DNA of 64,000 bases from MW101C3 sp943367595 (GTDB lineage Bacteria > Cyanobacteriota > Cyanobacteriia > PCC-6307 > Cyanobiaceae). Below the pieces are notes generated by a model. It made no database searches. It saw nothing but the letters and a program-made list of their open reading frames with translations, and was not told the origin of the DNA. Location of the stretch: the NCBI GenBank assembly GCA_943367595.1, contig CALRJS020000008.1:44171-108170 (forward strand), given 5' to 3'. The position numbers and the translations under genes were made by a program. Positions 52,354 to 61,958 of the stretch are shown here, in pieces. Position 1 is the stretch's first letter, and the number at the start of each line of letters is the position of its first letter.

Positions 52354-55071
52354 ATGCGTGATGTGCGCCTGGCCGATTACCGGCCTTACCCCTACGCGCT
52401 GGAGCGCACGGACCTGACCGTGCGCCTCTTCCCCGACCACGGCCTGGTCGAGGCGACCCTTTCGTTCATTCCCGCGGCTGGGGCTGCAGCTGCAGCTGCT
52501 CAGGCCGCTTCACCCTTGGAGCTGCGGGGGGTGGGGCTGGAGCTGGAGGCTCTGGCCATCGACGGGGAACCACTTCCTCCTGCCGCCACCCACCAGGAGG
52601 AGGGGCTTCTGGTGGTGCTCCAGCCGCCCCAGCGGCCCTTCGTGCTCACCAGCCGGGTGCGGATCGACCCCTACACGAACACCACCCTGGAAGGCCTCTA
52701 TGCCAGCGGCGGCATGGTGACGAGCCAGTGTGAGGCCGAAGGTTTCCGCCGCATCACCTTCCACCCCGACCGACCGGATGTGCTCAGTCGCTTCCAGGTG
52801 CGGATCGAAGCGGAGCAGGAGCGCTACCCGGTGCTGCTCTCCAACGGCAATTGCCTGGCTGCCGGCGCCCTGGCTGATGGCCGCCACTTCGCGGTCTGGG
52901 ACGATCCCTTCCCCAAGCCCTCCTATCTGTTTGCGCTGGTGGCCGGCCGGCTTGAAGAGGTGCGCGGCAGCTTCACCACCGCCAGTGGCCGGACGGTGCA
53001 ACTGCGCCTGCATGTGGAGCCGGGCGATGCCCCCTACACCGCCCATGCGATGGCCTCGCTGCAGCGGTCGATGGCCTGGGACGAGCAGGTGTATGGGCTC
53101 GAATACGACCTCGATGAATACAACATCGTGGCTGTGCGCCATTTCAACATGGGCGCCATGGAGAACAAGAGCCTGAACATCTTCAACTCCAAGCTGGTGC
53201 TCGCCGATGCCGAAACCGCCACCGATGGTGAGCTTGAACGCATCGAGAGCGTGATTGCCCACGAATACTTCCACAACTGGACCGGCAATCGCATCACCTG
53301 CCGCGACTGGTTCCAGCTTTCCCTGAAAGAAGGACTCACGGTGTTTCGCGATCAATGCTTCACCGCTGATCTGCACGGTGCTGATCTCAAGCGCATCGAA
53401 GACGTGGCGATGCTGCGCAATACCCAGTTCCGCGAGGATGCAGGCCCCACTGCCCACCCGATTCAGCCGGATCGCTACCAGGCGATCGACAACTTCTACA
53501 CCACCACCATCTACGAGAAAGGTGCAGAAGTGATCCGCATGCTCCGCACATTGTTGGGTCCTGCCACCTTCATGCGCGGCATGGCGCTCTATGTGCAGCG
53601 CCACGACGGCACCGCTGCCACCACGGCCGATTTCCTGCAGGCCATGCAGGATGCCGCAACGGAAGCCTCTGCGGCCACCGGGAATGGGCAAACCGCTGAT
53701 GAGCAGACCATCGATGCGAAGGGCGACGATCCCTCGCCGCTGCGCTTCAGCTTCGAGCAGTTCAGCCGCTGGTATCACCAGGCCGGCACGCCCGTGGTGT
53801 CGATCGAGCGCCATTGGGACAGCGCCAGCGGTGCCCTTGCCCTGGTGTTGCGCCAGCACACCCCCGCCACCCCGGGCCAGCCCCACAAGCAGCCGTTGGT
53901 GATACCTCTGGCCCTGGCCCTTGTGGGTGAGGACGGCCAGGTCCTGCCTCAGGCCGGTGGTTCGCCCGTCGTGCTGGAGGCCGCGGAGACCCAGCTGCGC
54001 TACGAGGGGTTGCCCCCGGGACCGACGCCGCCGGCCCTGTCGGTGCTGCGGGGGTTCTCGGCGCCCGTGCGGCTCGAGCTTGCCCGGCCGAACGCCGAAC
54101 TGCTGCACCTGTTCGCCTGCGACAGCGACCCCTTCGCCCGCTGGGAGGCGGGCCAGACCCTGCTGCGGCAGGCCGTGCTGGCCCGGGCTGCCGGTCGCAG
54201 CGATCCGGAACTGGAACGCGGGCTCACTGCTGCCTTTGCCGCGATCCTCAGCGACCACAGCTTGCCGGCCGCCAGCCGCAGCGCCCTGCTGGCCCTTCCC
54301 GGCATGGCCGAACTGGAGGATCTGGCCGCGGAGCCGGATCCTCCGGCGCTGTTTGCGGCCCTGCTCGGCCTGGAGCGCGTCTTCGGTGCTGCCCTGGAGG
54401 AGCCGTTGCTGGACGCGCTTGCCGCCTGCCGGCCGCAGTGGGAGCAGCCCTGGCCCCAGGGGCAGGGTGAACGGCGCCTGACCGCCACGATCTGGAGCTG
54501 GCGGGCGGCGGCCGGGGATGAGACCGTGCGCGAGGCCGCTGCCGCTGCGGTGCAAGGGCCTTCGATGACGCTTGCCCGGGCCGGGCTGCGGGCGCTGCAG
54601 GTTCACCCCTGCGAACAACGTCGCCGCGCGGTGGAGGCCTTCTACCAACGCTGGCAGGAGAAGCCGGTGATCCTCGATGCCTGGTTTGCGCTGGAGGCCA
54701 GCGCCCCCTTCGCCGATGGGCTGGAGCGGGTGTCAGCTCTGCTGGCCCATCCGCGCTTTGACCCGGCCGCCCCCAACGCGATCCGCGCGGTGCTGGGGGG
54801 CTTTTCCGCCAACACGCCGGTGTTCCATGCGGCCGATGGCACGGGCTATCGGTTCATGGCTGAGCAGATCGTGGCGCTCGATCGGCGCAACCCGATCACG
54901 GCGTCGCGGCTGGCCAAGCTGTTCAGCCGCTGGCAGAGCTATGGGCCGGCGCGGGCCGCGCGCATGCGCGAGGCGGTGGAACAGCTGGCGGCGGCGGATC
55001 TCTCTGCCAACACCCGCGAAGTGGTGGAGCAGTGCCGTTCGAGCGGCGTTCGCGAGGGGGCGGCGGCCTGA
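52354..55071 (+). CDS. pepN: Aminopeptidase N
   Basis: Zinc M1-family aminopeptidase (905 aa from MRDVRLADY) that trims N-terminal residues from cytoplasmic peptides. It shows the exopeptidase motif NMGAMENKSLN, the zinc site HEYFHNW with the downstream Glu in SLKEGLTVFRDQ, and the Tyr in FYTTTIYEKGAEVI. N- and C-terminal domains match the gammaproteobacterial-type PepN. A short Asn/Asp-rich insertion (NGQTADEQTIDAKGDD) interrupts the catalytic region. A TTG at 52336 would add six residues. Confidence 0.95.
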   Translation: MRDVRLADYRPYPYALERTDLTVRLFPDHGLVEATLSFIPAAGAAAAAAQAASPLELRGVGLELEALAIDGEPLPPAATHQEEGLLVVLQPPQRPFVLTSRVRIDPYTNTTLEGLYASGGMVTSQCEAEGFRRITFHPDRPDVLSRFQVRIEAEQERYPVLLSNGNCLAAGALADGRHFAVWDDPFPKPSYLFALVAGRLEEVRGSFTTASGRTVQLRLHVEPGDAPYTAHAMASLQRSMAWDEQVYGLEYDLDEYNIVAVRHFNMGAMENKSLNIFNSKLVLADAETATDGELERIESVIAHEYFHNWTGNRITCRDWFQLSLKEGLTVFRDQCFTADLHGADLKRIEDVAMLRNTQFREDAGPTAHPIQPDRYQAIDNFYTTTIYEKGAEVIRMLRTLLGPATFMRGMALYVQRHDGTAATTADFLQAMQDAATEASAATGNGQTADEQTIDAKGDDPSPLRFSFEQFSRWYHQAGTPVVSIERHWDSASGALALVLRQHTPATPGQPHKQPLVIPLALALVGEDGQVLPQAGGSPVVLEAAETQLRYEGLPPGPTPPALSVLRGFSAPVRLELARPNAELLHLFACDSDPFARWEAGQTLLRQAVLARAAGRSDPELERGLTAAFAAILSDHSLPAASRSALLALPGMAELEDLAAEPDPPALFAALLGLERVFGAALEEPLLDALAACRPQWEQPWPQGQGERRLTATIWSWRAAAGDETVREAAAAAVQGPSMTLARAGLRALQVHPCEQRRRAVEAFYQRWQEKPVILDAWFALEASAPFADGLERVSALLAHPRFDPAAPNAIRAVLGGFSANTPVFHAADGTGYRFMAEQIVALDRRNPITASRLAKLFSRWQSYGPARAARMREAVEQLAAADLSANTREVVEQCRSSGVREGAAA

Positions 55072-55077
55072 AGGCGA

Positions 55078-56298
55078 TCAGCGAGGCGCCGCCCCGGCGC
55101 CCAAGGCCTGTCCTTTGGCGGGGCTCTGCCCACGGCCGAAGGCCTGGCGGTGCAGCCGGGTGAAGGCGTCGCGCCGGAGGGAACCTCCCTCGGGACCGGC
55201 GAAGTTGCCCCAGAGGCCCTCCCAATAGAAATAGATCACGCCATGGCCGCGCTGGGCCGCCAGCTCCACCTTCTGGTTGAGCGTGGCCATGTCGGGGGTG
55301 CGGCCGCCGAATCCGGCCAGGATGCCGATCTCCACCGGCAGGCCCCAGCGGCGGGCCTTCACCAGGGCCGGCTGATCCAGATCACGGGCGAAACCGCGCA
55401 CCGAGAAGGCGTAGTTCTGCACCACCAGATCGTCCACCAGCTTGCCGAGCGCCCAGATTTCCCAGTCCTGCAGCCAGTGGTTGTAGGCGAAGCGGAAGGG
55501 TCCGGGGGAGAGGCTGATCACGGCGGCGTTGTTGCTGCGCCGCAGTTCCCGGCGCAGTTCCCGCAGCAGGCCGGTGAGCTGCTGGCGCCGCCAGCTCATC
55601 CATTCGCGGTTGTTGAAATCCGTGGGAGGTTCCCGCCCCTTCTCCTTGCTGAACAGGGCTCGGGTGTAGGGGTCGTAGCCCAGTTCCACCGGCCAGGCGA
55701 AGTGGTCGTCGAGCTGGATGCCATCGACACCACAGCGCTGCACGATCTCCTGGATCAGGCCGATGAAGCGGGCACGCACGCCGGGGTGGGCCGGATTGAG
55801 CCACACCCGCAGATCCCTGAGCGGTGAGGTTTTCAGGTTGGCGCCGTGCATGGCGTAGAGGGTGGAGCCATCGCTGCGCTGCAGCACCCACTCCGGATGG
55901 CGCCGCACCACCTCCGCGTCGGCGGGCTCCATCATTCCGTATTCGAACCAGGGGATCACCTGCATGCCGCGCCGCTGGGCAGAGCGGGTGATCTGGCAGA
56001 TCGGATCGAGCCCCGGCGCGGCCTTCAGCAGGGCCGGCTCGGTGGGCGCAAAGCGGCTGCGGTGGAAGGTGGTGCCCCGGCTCCACACATTCGGGTAGAG
56101 CGTGTTGAAGCCGGCGGCCGCCAGTTCCTTGACGGCCTGCTCAATCCGGTTGCGGTCGTAGTAGAGGGGGCTGGGGCTGTTGGTGAGCCACACCCCCACG
56201 CGCTGGCTGGAGGCGGCAGCCGGCAGCAGGCCGAGGCCCTGCAGGCCTGTGGTGAGCAGGGCCGTGATCAGCACCGGCAAGGCTTTCTTCAGCCGCAC
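55078..56298 (-). CDS. Exported GHL10-type glycoside hydrolase family protein
   Basis: About 406 aa. The hydrophobic N-terminus (LKKALPVLITALLTTGLQGLGLLPAAAS) is a signal peptide. The mature domain QRVGVWLTNSPSPLYYDRNRIEQAVKELAAAGFNTLYPNVWSRG matches the bacterial family related to GH10 (DUF187), with GVDGIQLDDHFAWP and VQNYAFSV as likely active-site segments. Cell-wall or exopolysaccharide hydrolysis is the family-level guess. A GTG at 56296-56298 is used because it starts just before the signal peptide and after the prs stop. Confidence 0.82.
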   Translation of the reverse strand: MRLKKALPVLITALLTTGLQGLGLLPAAASSQRVGVWLTNSPSPLYYDRNRIEQAVKELAAAGFNTLYPNVWSRGTTFHRSRFAPTEPALLKAAPGLDPICQITRSAQRRGMQVIPWFEYGMMEPADAEVVRRHPEWVLQRSDGSTLYAMHGANLKTSPLRDLRVWLNPAHPGVRARFIGLIQEIVQRCGVDGIQLDDHFAWPVELGYDPYTRALFSKEKGREPPTDFNNREWMSWRRQQLTGLLRELRRELRRSNNAAVISLSPGPFRFAYNHWLQDWEIWALGKLVDDLVVQNYAFSVRGFARDLDQPALVKARRWGLPVEIGILAGFGGRTPDMATLNQKVELAAQRGHGVIYFYWEGLWGNFAGPEGGSLRRDAFTRLHRQAFGRGQSPAKGQALGAGAAPR

Positions 56299-56342
56299 CC
56301 GCAGGGGAAAGGGCGCCTGGGAGCGGTGGCGTTCGGCGGGTT

Positions 56343-57362
56343 TCAGCGGAACATCGAGCTCACCGAGCTTTCCTCGTGGATGCGCCAGATGGCCTCCCCC
56401 AGCATGTTGGCCACCGAAAGCACCTGCAGCTGCGGGAAGCGACGGTCGTTGCTGATCGGAATGCTGTTGGTGACCAGCACCTCTTCGAACAGGCCGGGCT
56501 CGGAGAGCCGCTCGATCGCGGGAGGGGAGAACACCGCATGGGTGGCGCAGGCCAGCACGCGGGTGGCGCCCCGCTGGCGCAGCAGCCGTGCGCCGGCGCA
56601 TATGGTGCCGCCGGTGTCGATCATGTCGTCGATCAGCACAGCTGTCTTGCCGGCCACGTCGCCGATCACCGTGAGGCTCTCAGCCACATTGTGGCCGGAG
56701 CGGCGCTTGTCGATGATCGCGAGCGGGGCATCGCTCATCTGCTTGGCGAAAGCCCGGGCCCGGGCCACGCCGCCCACATCCGGCGACACCACCACCACCT
56801 CGCCGAGGTCGCGGGTGCGCAGGTAATCCACCAACACGGGCGAGCCGTAGATGTGATCGCAGGGGATGTCGAAGTAACCCTGAATCTGGGAGGAGTGCAG
56901 GTCCATCGCCAGCACCCGGTCGACGCCGGATTTCACCAGCAGATTGGCCACCAGCTTGGCGGTGATCGATTCGCGGCCCGCCGTCTTGCGGTCGGCGCGG
57001 GCATAGCCGTAGTAGGGGACAACGGCGGTGATCTGCCGGGCTGAGGCACGCCGGCAGGCATCCACCATGATCAGCAGCTCCATCAGGTGATCATTCACCG
57101 GAGCGCAGGTGGGCTGGATCAGGAAGACATCGCAGCCGCGGATCGATTCCTGAATCTGAATATAAAGCTCACCATCGGCGAAGCGCTTGATCGCGCGCGG
57201 CCCATCAGGAACACCCAGATAGGCTCCGATCTCGCGGGCCAGGGCCTGGTTCGACGTGCCGCTGAACAGCCGCAGCCGCCGGGTGTCGTGGGGAGGCTGG
57301 TCCTGCTCGACCCGATCGGCTGTCAGGAAACGGGTCACGGCGGGCGTGAGCGAGGTCGGCAT
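56343..57362 (-). CDS. prs: Ribose-phosphate pyrophosphokinase
   Basis: Makes PRPP from ribose 5-phosphate and ATP for nucleotides, histidine and tryptophan. The 339-aa protein has LFSGTSNQALAREIGAYLG, DGELYIQIQESIRGCDVFL, the metal-binding segment VLAMDLHSSQIQGYFDIP, VVVSPDVGGVARARAFA and the PRPP loop VLIDDMIDTGGTI. The ATG at 57360-57362 gives about 20 residues more than the minimal enzyme. The hydrolase gene follows about 45 bases downstream on the same strand. Confidence 0.95.
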   Translation of the reverse strand: MPTSLTPAVTRFLTADRVEQDQPPHDTRRLRLFSGTSNQALAREIGAYLGVPDGPRAIKRFADGELYIQIQESIRGCDVFLIQPTCAPVNDHLMELLIMVDACRRASARQITAVVPYYGYARADRKTAGRESITAKLVANLLVKSGVDRVLAMDLHSSQIQGYFDIPCDHIYGSPVLVDYLRTRDLGEVVVVSPDVGGVARARAFAKQMSDAPLAIIDKRRSGHNVAESLTVIGDVAGKTAVLIDDMIDTGGTICAGARLLRQRGATRVLACATHAVFSPPAIERLSEPGLFEEVLVTNSIPISNDRRFPQLQVLSVANMLGEAIWRIHEESSVSSMFR

Positions 57363-57422
57363 GGAGCTGATGGTAGAAGCCTTCCGGTCGGATGCCGGCG
57401 AAACCTGGTGGTATGAAGAATG

Positions 57423-57986
57423 ATGAACCAGTGCCTGCCGGTCTTGTCCGAACAGCGGTCCTTGCTCACCTCTCCCCTGGTGCTCGTCGGAGCCGGCCCG
57501 GGCGGGCTGGCGGCCTTGCCCCAGGCGGCCCCGCGCCTGCAGTCGCTGCTGGCTCTGCCCGCTACAGCCGAGCTCAGCCAGCTGGCCGCCCAATCGGCTG
57601 AGCCCGACCAGCTGATGGCGGCTCTCCAGGGCCACCGGGGCGGCGCTCTGGTGGCGCTCGAGCAGGACCCAGGCCGCTGGCTGTCGGCAGGCACCCGTTG
57701 GGCGGAGGTGCTCGGCGCCTGGCGGCAGCCCACCCTGCTGCTGGTGGCGGCTGATGACGCCGCCAGCGGGCTGGCGGCGGCCTACACCGCCCTGCTCGAC
57801 CGTTCCGCCGTGCCCCTGCTGGGCCTTGTGCAGTGGGGTGGCCGCTGGGATGGGCCGGCCCGCGGCTGCGAGGGTCTGCCCTGGCTCGGCGCGCTGCAGC
57901 CAGGCGACCACGGCGCTGGCACTGCCGGTGCGGAGGTGTTGCTGGAGGCCCTGAAGCTGCGCTGGCAGCGCCTCACCACCCTCTGA
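57423..57986 (+). CDS. Hypothetical protein, divergent from prs
   Basis: A 187-aa Leu/Ala-rich soluble protein. Hydrophobic strands alternate with short helices (PLVLVGAGPGGLAALPQ, then GALVALEQDPGRWLSAG, PTLLLVAADDAASGLAAAYTALLD, PLLGLVQWGGRWDGPARG), which suggests an alpha/beta fold. The GxGPGG stretch resembles a nucleotide-binding turn, but nothing after it supports a Rossmann enzyme. ATG codons at 57420 and 57423 are adjacent. Sixty bases separate it from the prs start on the other strand. Family not recognised. Confidence 0.6.
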   Translation: MNQCLPVLSEQRSLLTSPLVLVGAGPGGLAALPQAAPRLQSLLALPATAELSQLAAQSAEPDQLMAALQGHRGGALVALEQDPGRWLSAGTRWAEVLGAWRQPTLLLVAADDAASGLAAAYTALLDRSAVPLLGLVQWGGRWDGPARGCEGLPWLGALQPGDHGAGTAGAEVLLEALKLRWQRLTTL

Positions 57987-58024
57987 GCGGCCTGCGCTGA
58001 TCCATCGCCATGGCCGGAGTGGGG

Positions 58025-59050
58025 CTACCCCGCCGGCCAGAGCGGCTGCTCTGCTCCCGGCGCCACTTGCCGCAGCGTCTGGCCGGGCTCGGTGGTGGGT
58101 GCCAGCGGCAGTTTGTCGTAGCGGACGGTGTGGGCCTGCTGGATCGCCACGTTGAGCAGGCTGAGCATCTCGGTTTCCGTCAGGTTGGTGCCCACCAACG
58201 GCTGGAGCTGCCTCACCTGCTGCGCCAGCTTCGCCGTGCCGCCTGGGCGACCCAGCTGCTCCAGCAGGCCGCCGATCACCTCCTGCTGGCGGCTGCGCCG
58301 TCCGCTGAGGCCGTCGTCCTTGCCCTTGAAGCGCACCAGTTGTTCCACCTGCGGGCCCTTCAGCACCTGCAGCCCGCCCTGAAGATCGACCCGGTAGTTC
58401 TGGGCTTTGTCGTGGTAGCGGATGGCCTGGTCCAGGTTCAGCTCCAGCCCGCCCAGGCCGTCCACCAGGCTGCGCAGCACCTGGCGCGGCATCACCACAT
58501 AGCACTCGGGCTGGCCAGGCTCGAGGCCCACCAGCTCCCCCACCCCGCCGGCGGTGAGGGCAGGGCCGCCCAGCCGGTAGAGGGTCCCGAGGCTCTGCAC
58601 CTTCTGCTGACCCGGCACCTGCACGGCCAGTTCGGTGGGCACATTCAGCACCCGCATCGCCCCGCCCGGATCGGCCCGGATCAGCAGCAGCGTGTCGGCG
58701 TTGGCGGGGCCGGGGGGGGCGGCGCCGTTGGTGCTGGCATCGAGGCGGTCGGCGTCGGTGCCGATCAGCAGCACCGTGATGGGCCGGATCGGCGGATCGG
58801 CCAGATCCTTGTTGAGGCCCGCTTGATCGCTGCTGACCAGGCCAGGGTCGGGCCGCGACCACACACGCTCGAACAGCACCACCGTGCCCACGGCAGCCAG
58901 CAGGGCCAGGCTCAGCTTCCACAGCCGCGACCCCAACCGGGCGCGGGGGCGGCCGCCGGGCTCCGCCTGGGCAGGACCTGCAGGCGGCACGTCCGAACCC
59001 CCTGCCGATCGCGCCGCACCCCGTGGGCGTGCCTTGCTCCCGCCTGTCAT
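58025..59050 (-). CDS. LytR-CpsA-Psr (LCP) family protein
   Basis: A 341-aa membrane-anchored protein with a Pro/Arg-rich cytoplasmic start, one transmembrane helix (about residues 44-62) and an extracytoplasmic LCP domain: ITVLLIGTDADRLDAST, NADTLLLIRADPGGAMRVLNVPTE, LVDGLGGLELNLDQAI, LKGPQVEQLVRFKGKDDGLSGRRSRQQEVI. The conserved Asp and Arg residues of the active site are present. LCP proteins transfer glycopolymers from lipid carriers to peptidoglycan or the envelope. Confidence 0.87.
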   Translation of the reverse strand: MTGGSKARPRGAARSAGGSDVPPAGPAQAEPGGRPRARLGSRLWKLSLALLAAVGTVVLFERVWSRPDPGLVSSDQAGLNKDLADPPIRPITVLLIGTDADRLDASTNGAAPPGPANADTLLLIRADPGGAMRVLNVPTELAVQVPGQQKVQSLGTLYRLGGPALTAGGVGELVGLEPGQPECYVVMPRQVLRSLVDGLGGLELNLDQAIRYHDKAQNYRVDLQGGLQVLKGPQVEQLVRFKGKDDGLSGRRSRQQEVIGGLLEQLGRPGGTAKLAQQVRQLQPLVGTNLTETEMLSLLNVAIQQAHTVRYDKLPLAPTTEPGQTLRQVAPGAEQPLWPAG

Positions 59051-59154
59051 CGGCGCTCATGCTTGCGAAGGCTCAACTTTGCCGCAGCTCCGGCACGGAA
59101 GCCGGGCCGGCCGATAGGTTGAAGCCCCCTTGCCCCGTCAGGCTGGACGCCGCT

Positions 59155-60357
59155 TTGACCGCCGCCCCTCCCCTCCCTCACGAACGGGCCCGGCCCCTGC
59201 CCAAGGGCAGCACCAAACCGGCCAAGGACCTCTGCAGCGACTGCGGTCTGTGCGACAGCCGCTGGGTGGCCTATGTGCGCCAGGCCTGTGCCTTCCTCCA
59301 GCAGCGCTTCGAGGCGATGGAGCAGGCCGCCCACGGCCGCAGCCGCGACCTCAGCAACGAGGACGAGCTCTACTTCGGCGTCAGCCAGCGCATGGTGACG
59401 GCCCGCCTGCAGCCCCCGATCGATGGGGCCCAGTGGACCGGCATCGTGTCGCGGATCGGGGTGCGGGCGCTGGAAACGGGCCTGGTGGATGCGGTGCTGT
59501 GCGTGCAGCAGAGCCCCGACGACCGCTTCACGCCGGTGCCGGTGCTGGCGCGCACCCCCGAGCAGGTGCTGGCGGCACGGGTGAACAAGCCCACCCTCTC
59601 CCCCAACCTGGAGGTGCTGGAGCAGTTGCCCGGCAGCGGCATCCGCCGCCTGCTGGCCATCGGTGTTGGCTGCCAGGTGCAGGCGCTGCGGGCCGTGCAG
59701 GACACCCTGCCGTTGGATCAGCTTTACGTGCTCGGTCTGCCGTGCGTGGACAACGTGAGCCGCCAGGGCCTGCAGACCTTCCTGGAGAGCGCCAGCGATT
59801 CGCCCGCCACGGTGGTGCACTACGAGTTCATGCAGGACTTCCGCATCCACTTCCGCCACAGCGACGGCCGCGAGGAGACGGTGCCCTTCTTCGGCCTCGA
59901 CACGCCCCGGCTCAAGGATGTGTTCGCCCCCAGCTGCCTCAGCTGCTTCGACTACGTCAACGGCGGCGCCGACCTGGTGGTGGGCTACATGGGCGCCACC
60001 TTCGGCCGCCAGTGGCTCACGGTGCGCAACCCCCGCGGCCAGGAACTGCTGGATCTGGTGGAAGCGGAACTGGATCTGGCGCCGGTGAGCAGCCGCGGGG
60101 ATCGCCGCGCCGCCGTGCAGCAGGGCATCGACGCTTACGACAAGGCGGTGCGTCTTCCCCGCTGGCTGGCTGAGCTGGTGGGTTTCCTCGTGCAGCGCGT
60201 CGGGCCGCAGGGGCTGGAGTATGGCCGCTTCTCGATTGATTCCCACTTCACCCGCAATGCCCTGTGGCTGCGGCGCCACCATCCTGAGATGGCCGAGCGC
60301 CACATCCCGGCCTTCGCCAAGGCGATCGTGGCGCGTTACCGCCTGCCGCGCACGTGA
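59155..60357 (+). CDS. bciB: Ferredoxin-dependent 3,8-divinyl chlorophyllide 8-vinyl reductase
   Basis: Reduces the 8-vinyl group of chlorophyllide in chlorophyll a synthesis; member of the F420-hydrogenase beta-subunit-like family that includes Synechocystis slr1923. The 400-aa protein has an N-terminal cysteine cluster DLCSDCGLCDSRW and a second Cys pair in FAPSCLSCFDYVNGGADLVVGYMG, consistent with two [4Fe-4S] clusters plus FAD. The close relative 7-hydroxymethyl chlorophyll reductase is less likely in this organism. A TTG start at 59155 is assumed; no ATG is nearby. It overlaps malQ by 4 bases. Confidence 0.88.
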   Translation: MTAAPPLPHERARPLPKGSTKPAKDLCSDCGLCDSRWVAYVRQACAFLQQRFEAMEQAAHGRSRDLSNEDELYFGVSQRMVTARLQPPIDGAQWTGIVSRIGVRALETGLVDAVLCVQQSPDDRFTPVPVLARTPEQVLAARVNKPTLSPNLEVLEQLPGSGIRRLLAIGVGCQVQALRAVQDTLPLDQLYVLGLPCVDNVSRQGLQTFLESASDSPATVVHYEFMQDFRIHFRHSDGREETVPFFGLDTPRLKDVFAPSCLSCFDYVNGGADLVVGYMGATFGRQWLTVRNPRGQELLDLVEAELDLAPVSSRGDRRAAVQQGIDAYDKAVRLPRWLAELVGFLVQRVGPQGLEYGRFSIDSHFTRNALWLRRHHPEMAERHIPAFAKAIVARYRLPRT

Positions 60358-61958
60358 GCGACGCCGACCTTCCCCCAGGCCCCGGGACAGCGGGCCGCTG
60401 TGGTGTGCTGCTGCACCCCACGGCCCTGCCGGGCACGCCCGGTTGCGGCAGCTTCGGCGCCGCGGCCCACGCCTGGATCGACCTGCTGGCTGACCACGGC
60501 ATCGATGCCTGGCAGCTGCTGCCACTGGCCCCCGCCGATGGCACCGGCTCTCCCTACAGCTCTCCCAGCGGCTTTGCGCTCAACGCCTGGTTTCTCGACG
60601 GCGACGCCCTGGTGGCCGATGGCTTCCTGGAGTCCGCCGATCTTGCCGCGCTGATGCCCGGCCGCACCGACCGCCTGGACCTGGAGGCCTGCCCGCTCCG
60701 CTCGGCAGGCCTGGCCCAGGCACTGGAGCGGTGCTGGCCCCAGCAGTCGGCTGAGCGCCAGGCCGACTTCCAGCGCTGGTGCCAGGCGGCAGCTCCCTGG
60801 CTGGTGGAGCACTGCCGCTTCATGGTGCTGCGGGAGCTGCAGGGCGGCCTGCCCTGGTGGCAGTGGCCCGCTCCGCTGGCGCAACGGCAGTGGCGGGCCC
60901 TGCGCCGCTTCGATCGGGAGCAGGCGGTGGCCCTGCGGCAGGAGGCCCTGGTGCAGTGGCACCTGGAGCGCCAGTGGCAGCAGCTGCACGACCACGCGCG
61001 CCAGCGCGGCGTGCAGCTGATCGGCGATCTTCCTTTCTACGTGGCCCACGACAGCGCCGATGTCTGGGCCAGGCGCCGCCTCTTCTCGCTGCGCCGGGAT
61101 GGTTCCCTCACCCTGCAGAGCGGCGTGCCGCCCGATTACTTCTCCGAGACCGGCCAGCTGTGGGGCACGCCCGTCTACCGCTGGTCGCTGCATCGGTTCA
61201 CCGGCTTCCGCTGGTGGCTGCGGCGGCTGCAGGGGCAGCTGGAACGGCTCGATCTGCTGCGACTCGATCACTTCCGCGCGCTGGAGTCGTACTGGGCGGT
61301 GCCCGGTGAGGCACGCACGGCCCAGCTGGGCGAATGGCGCGCTTCGCCGGGCGTGGCGCTGCTGGGGGCGTTGCGCCACCGGCTGGGCGGCCAACTGCCC
61401 CTGATCGCCGAAGACCTGGGCGTGATCACGCCCGCGGTGGAGGCCCTGCGCGACCGCTTCCACCTGCCGGGCATGAAGATCCTGCAGTTCGCCTTCGATG
61501 GCAACGACAGCAACGCCTACCTGCCCGAAAACTACGTGGGCCGCCATTGGGTGGTGTACACCGGCACCCACGACAACGCCACCTGCATCGGCTGGTGGGA
61601 CTCCCTGCCCGAGGACCAGCGGCGCCAGGTGGGTGAACGGATCGGCGAAATGATCGAGGCGCCGGGCTGGCAGCTGCTGGAGCTGGCGCTCGCCTCGCGG
61701 GCCGAGCTGGCGGTGGTGCCCCTGCAGGATCTGCTCAGCCTGGGCGATCAGGCCCGCTTCAACACCCCTGGCACGGCGGGGGAGGCCAACTGGAGCTGGC
61801 GGCTGGAGCAACCGGTGCAGCAGCTCAGTGGGCCGATCGCTGCCCTGGCCGCGCTGGCGGCCCGTTACGGCCGATCGGCGGGTGGCGCCAGCGAGGCGGG
61901 CGCTGCTGGCGCTGCCGCTGCCGATGAGCCCCGCGCCGCTGCCGGCGGCACGCGGTAG
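60354..61958 (+). CDS. malQ: 4-alpha-glucanotransferase
   Basis: GH77 amylomaltase that shuffles glucan chains during glycogen and maltodextrin metabolism. The 534-aa protein shows GVLLHPTALPGTPGCGSFG, LPLAPADGTGSPYSSPS, GDLPFYVAHDSADVWA, the nucleophile Asp in LLRLDHFRALESYW, the acid/base Glu in LIAEDLGVITP, and VYTGTHDNATCIGW. The GTG start is within the bciB stop (GTGA). The last 94 bases, an Ala/Gly-rich tail, overlap the 3' end of the convergent HTH gene. Confidence 0.94.
   Translation: MSDADLPPGPGTAGRCGVLLHPTALPGTPGCGSFGAAAHAWIDLLADHGIDAWQLLPLAPADGTGSPYSSPSGFALNAWFLDGDALVADGFLESADLAALMPGRTDRLDLEACPLRSAGLAQALERCWPQQSAERQADFQRWCQAAAPWLVEHCRFMVLRELQGGLPWWQWPAPLAQRQWRALRRFDREQAVALRQEALVQWHLERQWQQLHDHARQRGVQLIGDLPFYVAHDSADVWARRRLFSLRRDGSLTLQSGVPPDYFSETGQLWGTPVYRWSLHRFTGFRWWLRRLQGQLERLDLLRLDHFRALESYWAVPGEARTAQLGEWRASPGVALLGALRHRLGGQLPLIAEDLGVITPAVEALRDRFHLPGMKILQFAFDGNDSNAYLPENYVGRHWVVYTGTHDNATCIGWWDSLPEDQRRQVGERIGEMIEAPGWQLLELALASRAELAVVPLQDLLSLGDQARFNTPGTAGEANWSWRLEQPVQQLSGPIAALAALAARYGRSAGGASEAGAAGAAAADEPRAAAGGTR

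Noticed and set aside
56343..59060. A very long open frame on the minus strand extending prs upstream to 905 residues
   Set aside because: Upstream of the prs ATG the translation is Arg/Ala/Pro/Gly-rich and lies over two better genes (57423-57986 plus, LCP protein minus in another frame). It is a by-product of high GC.
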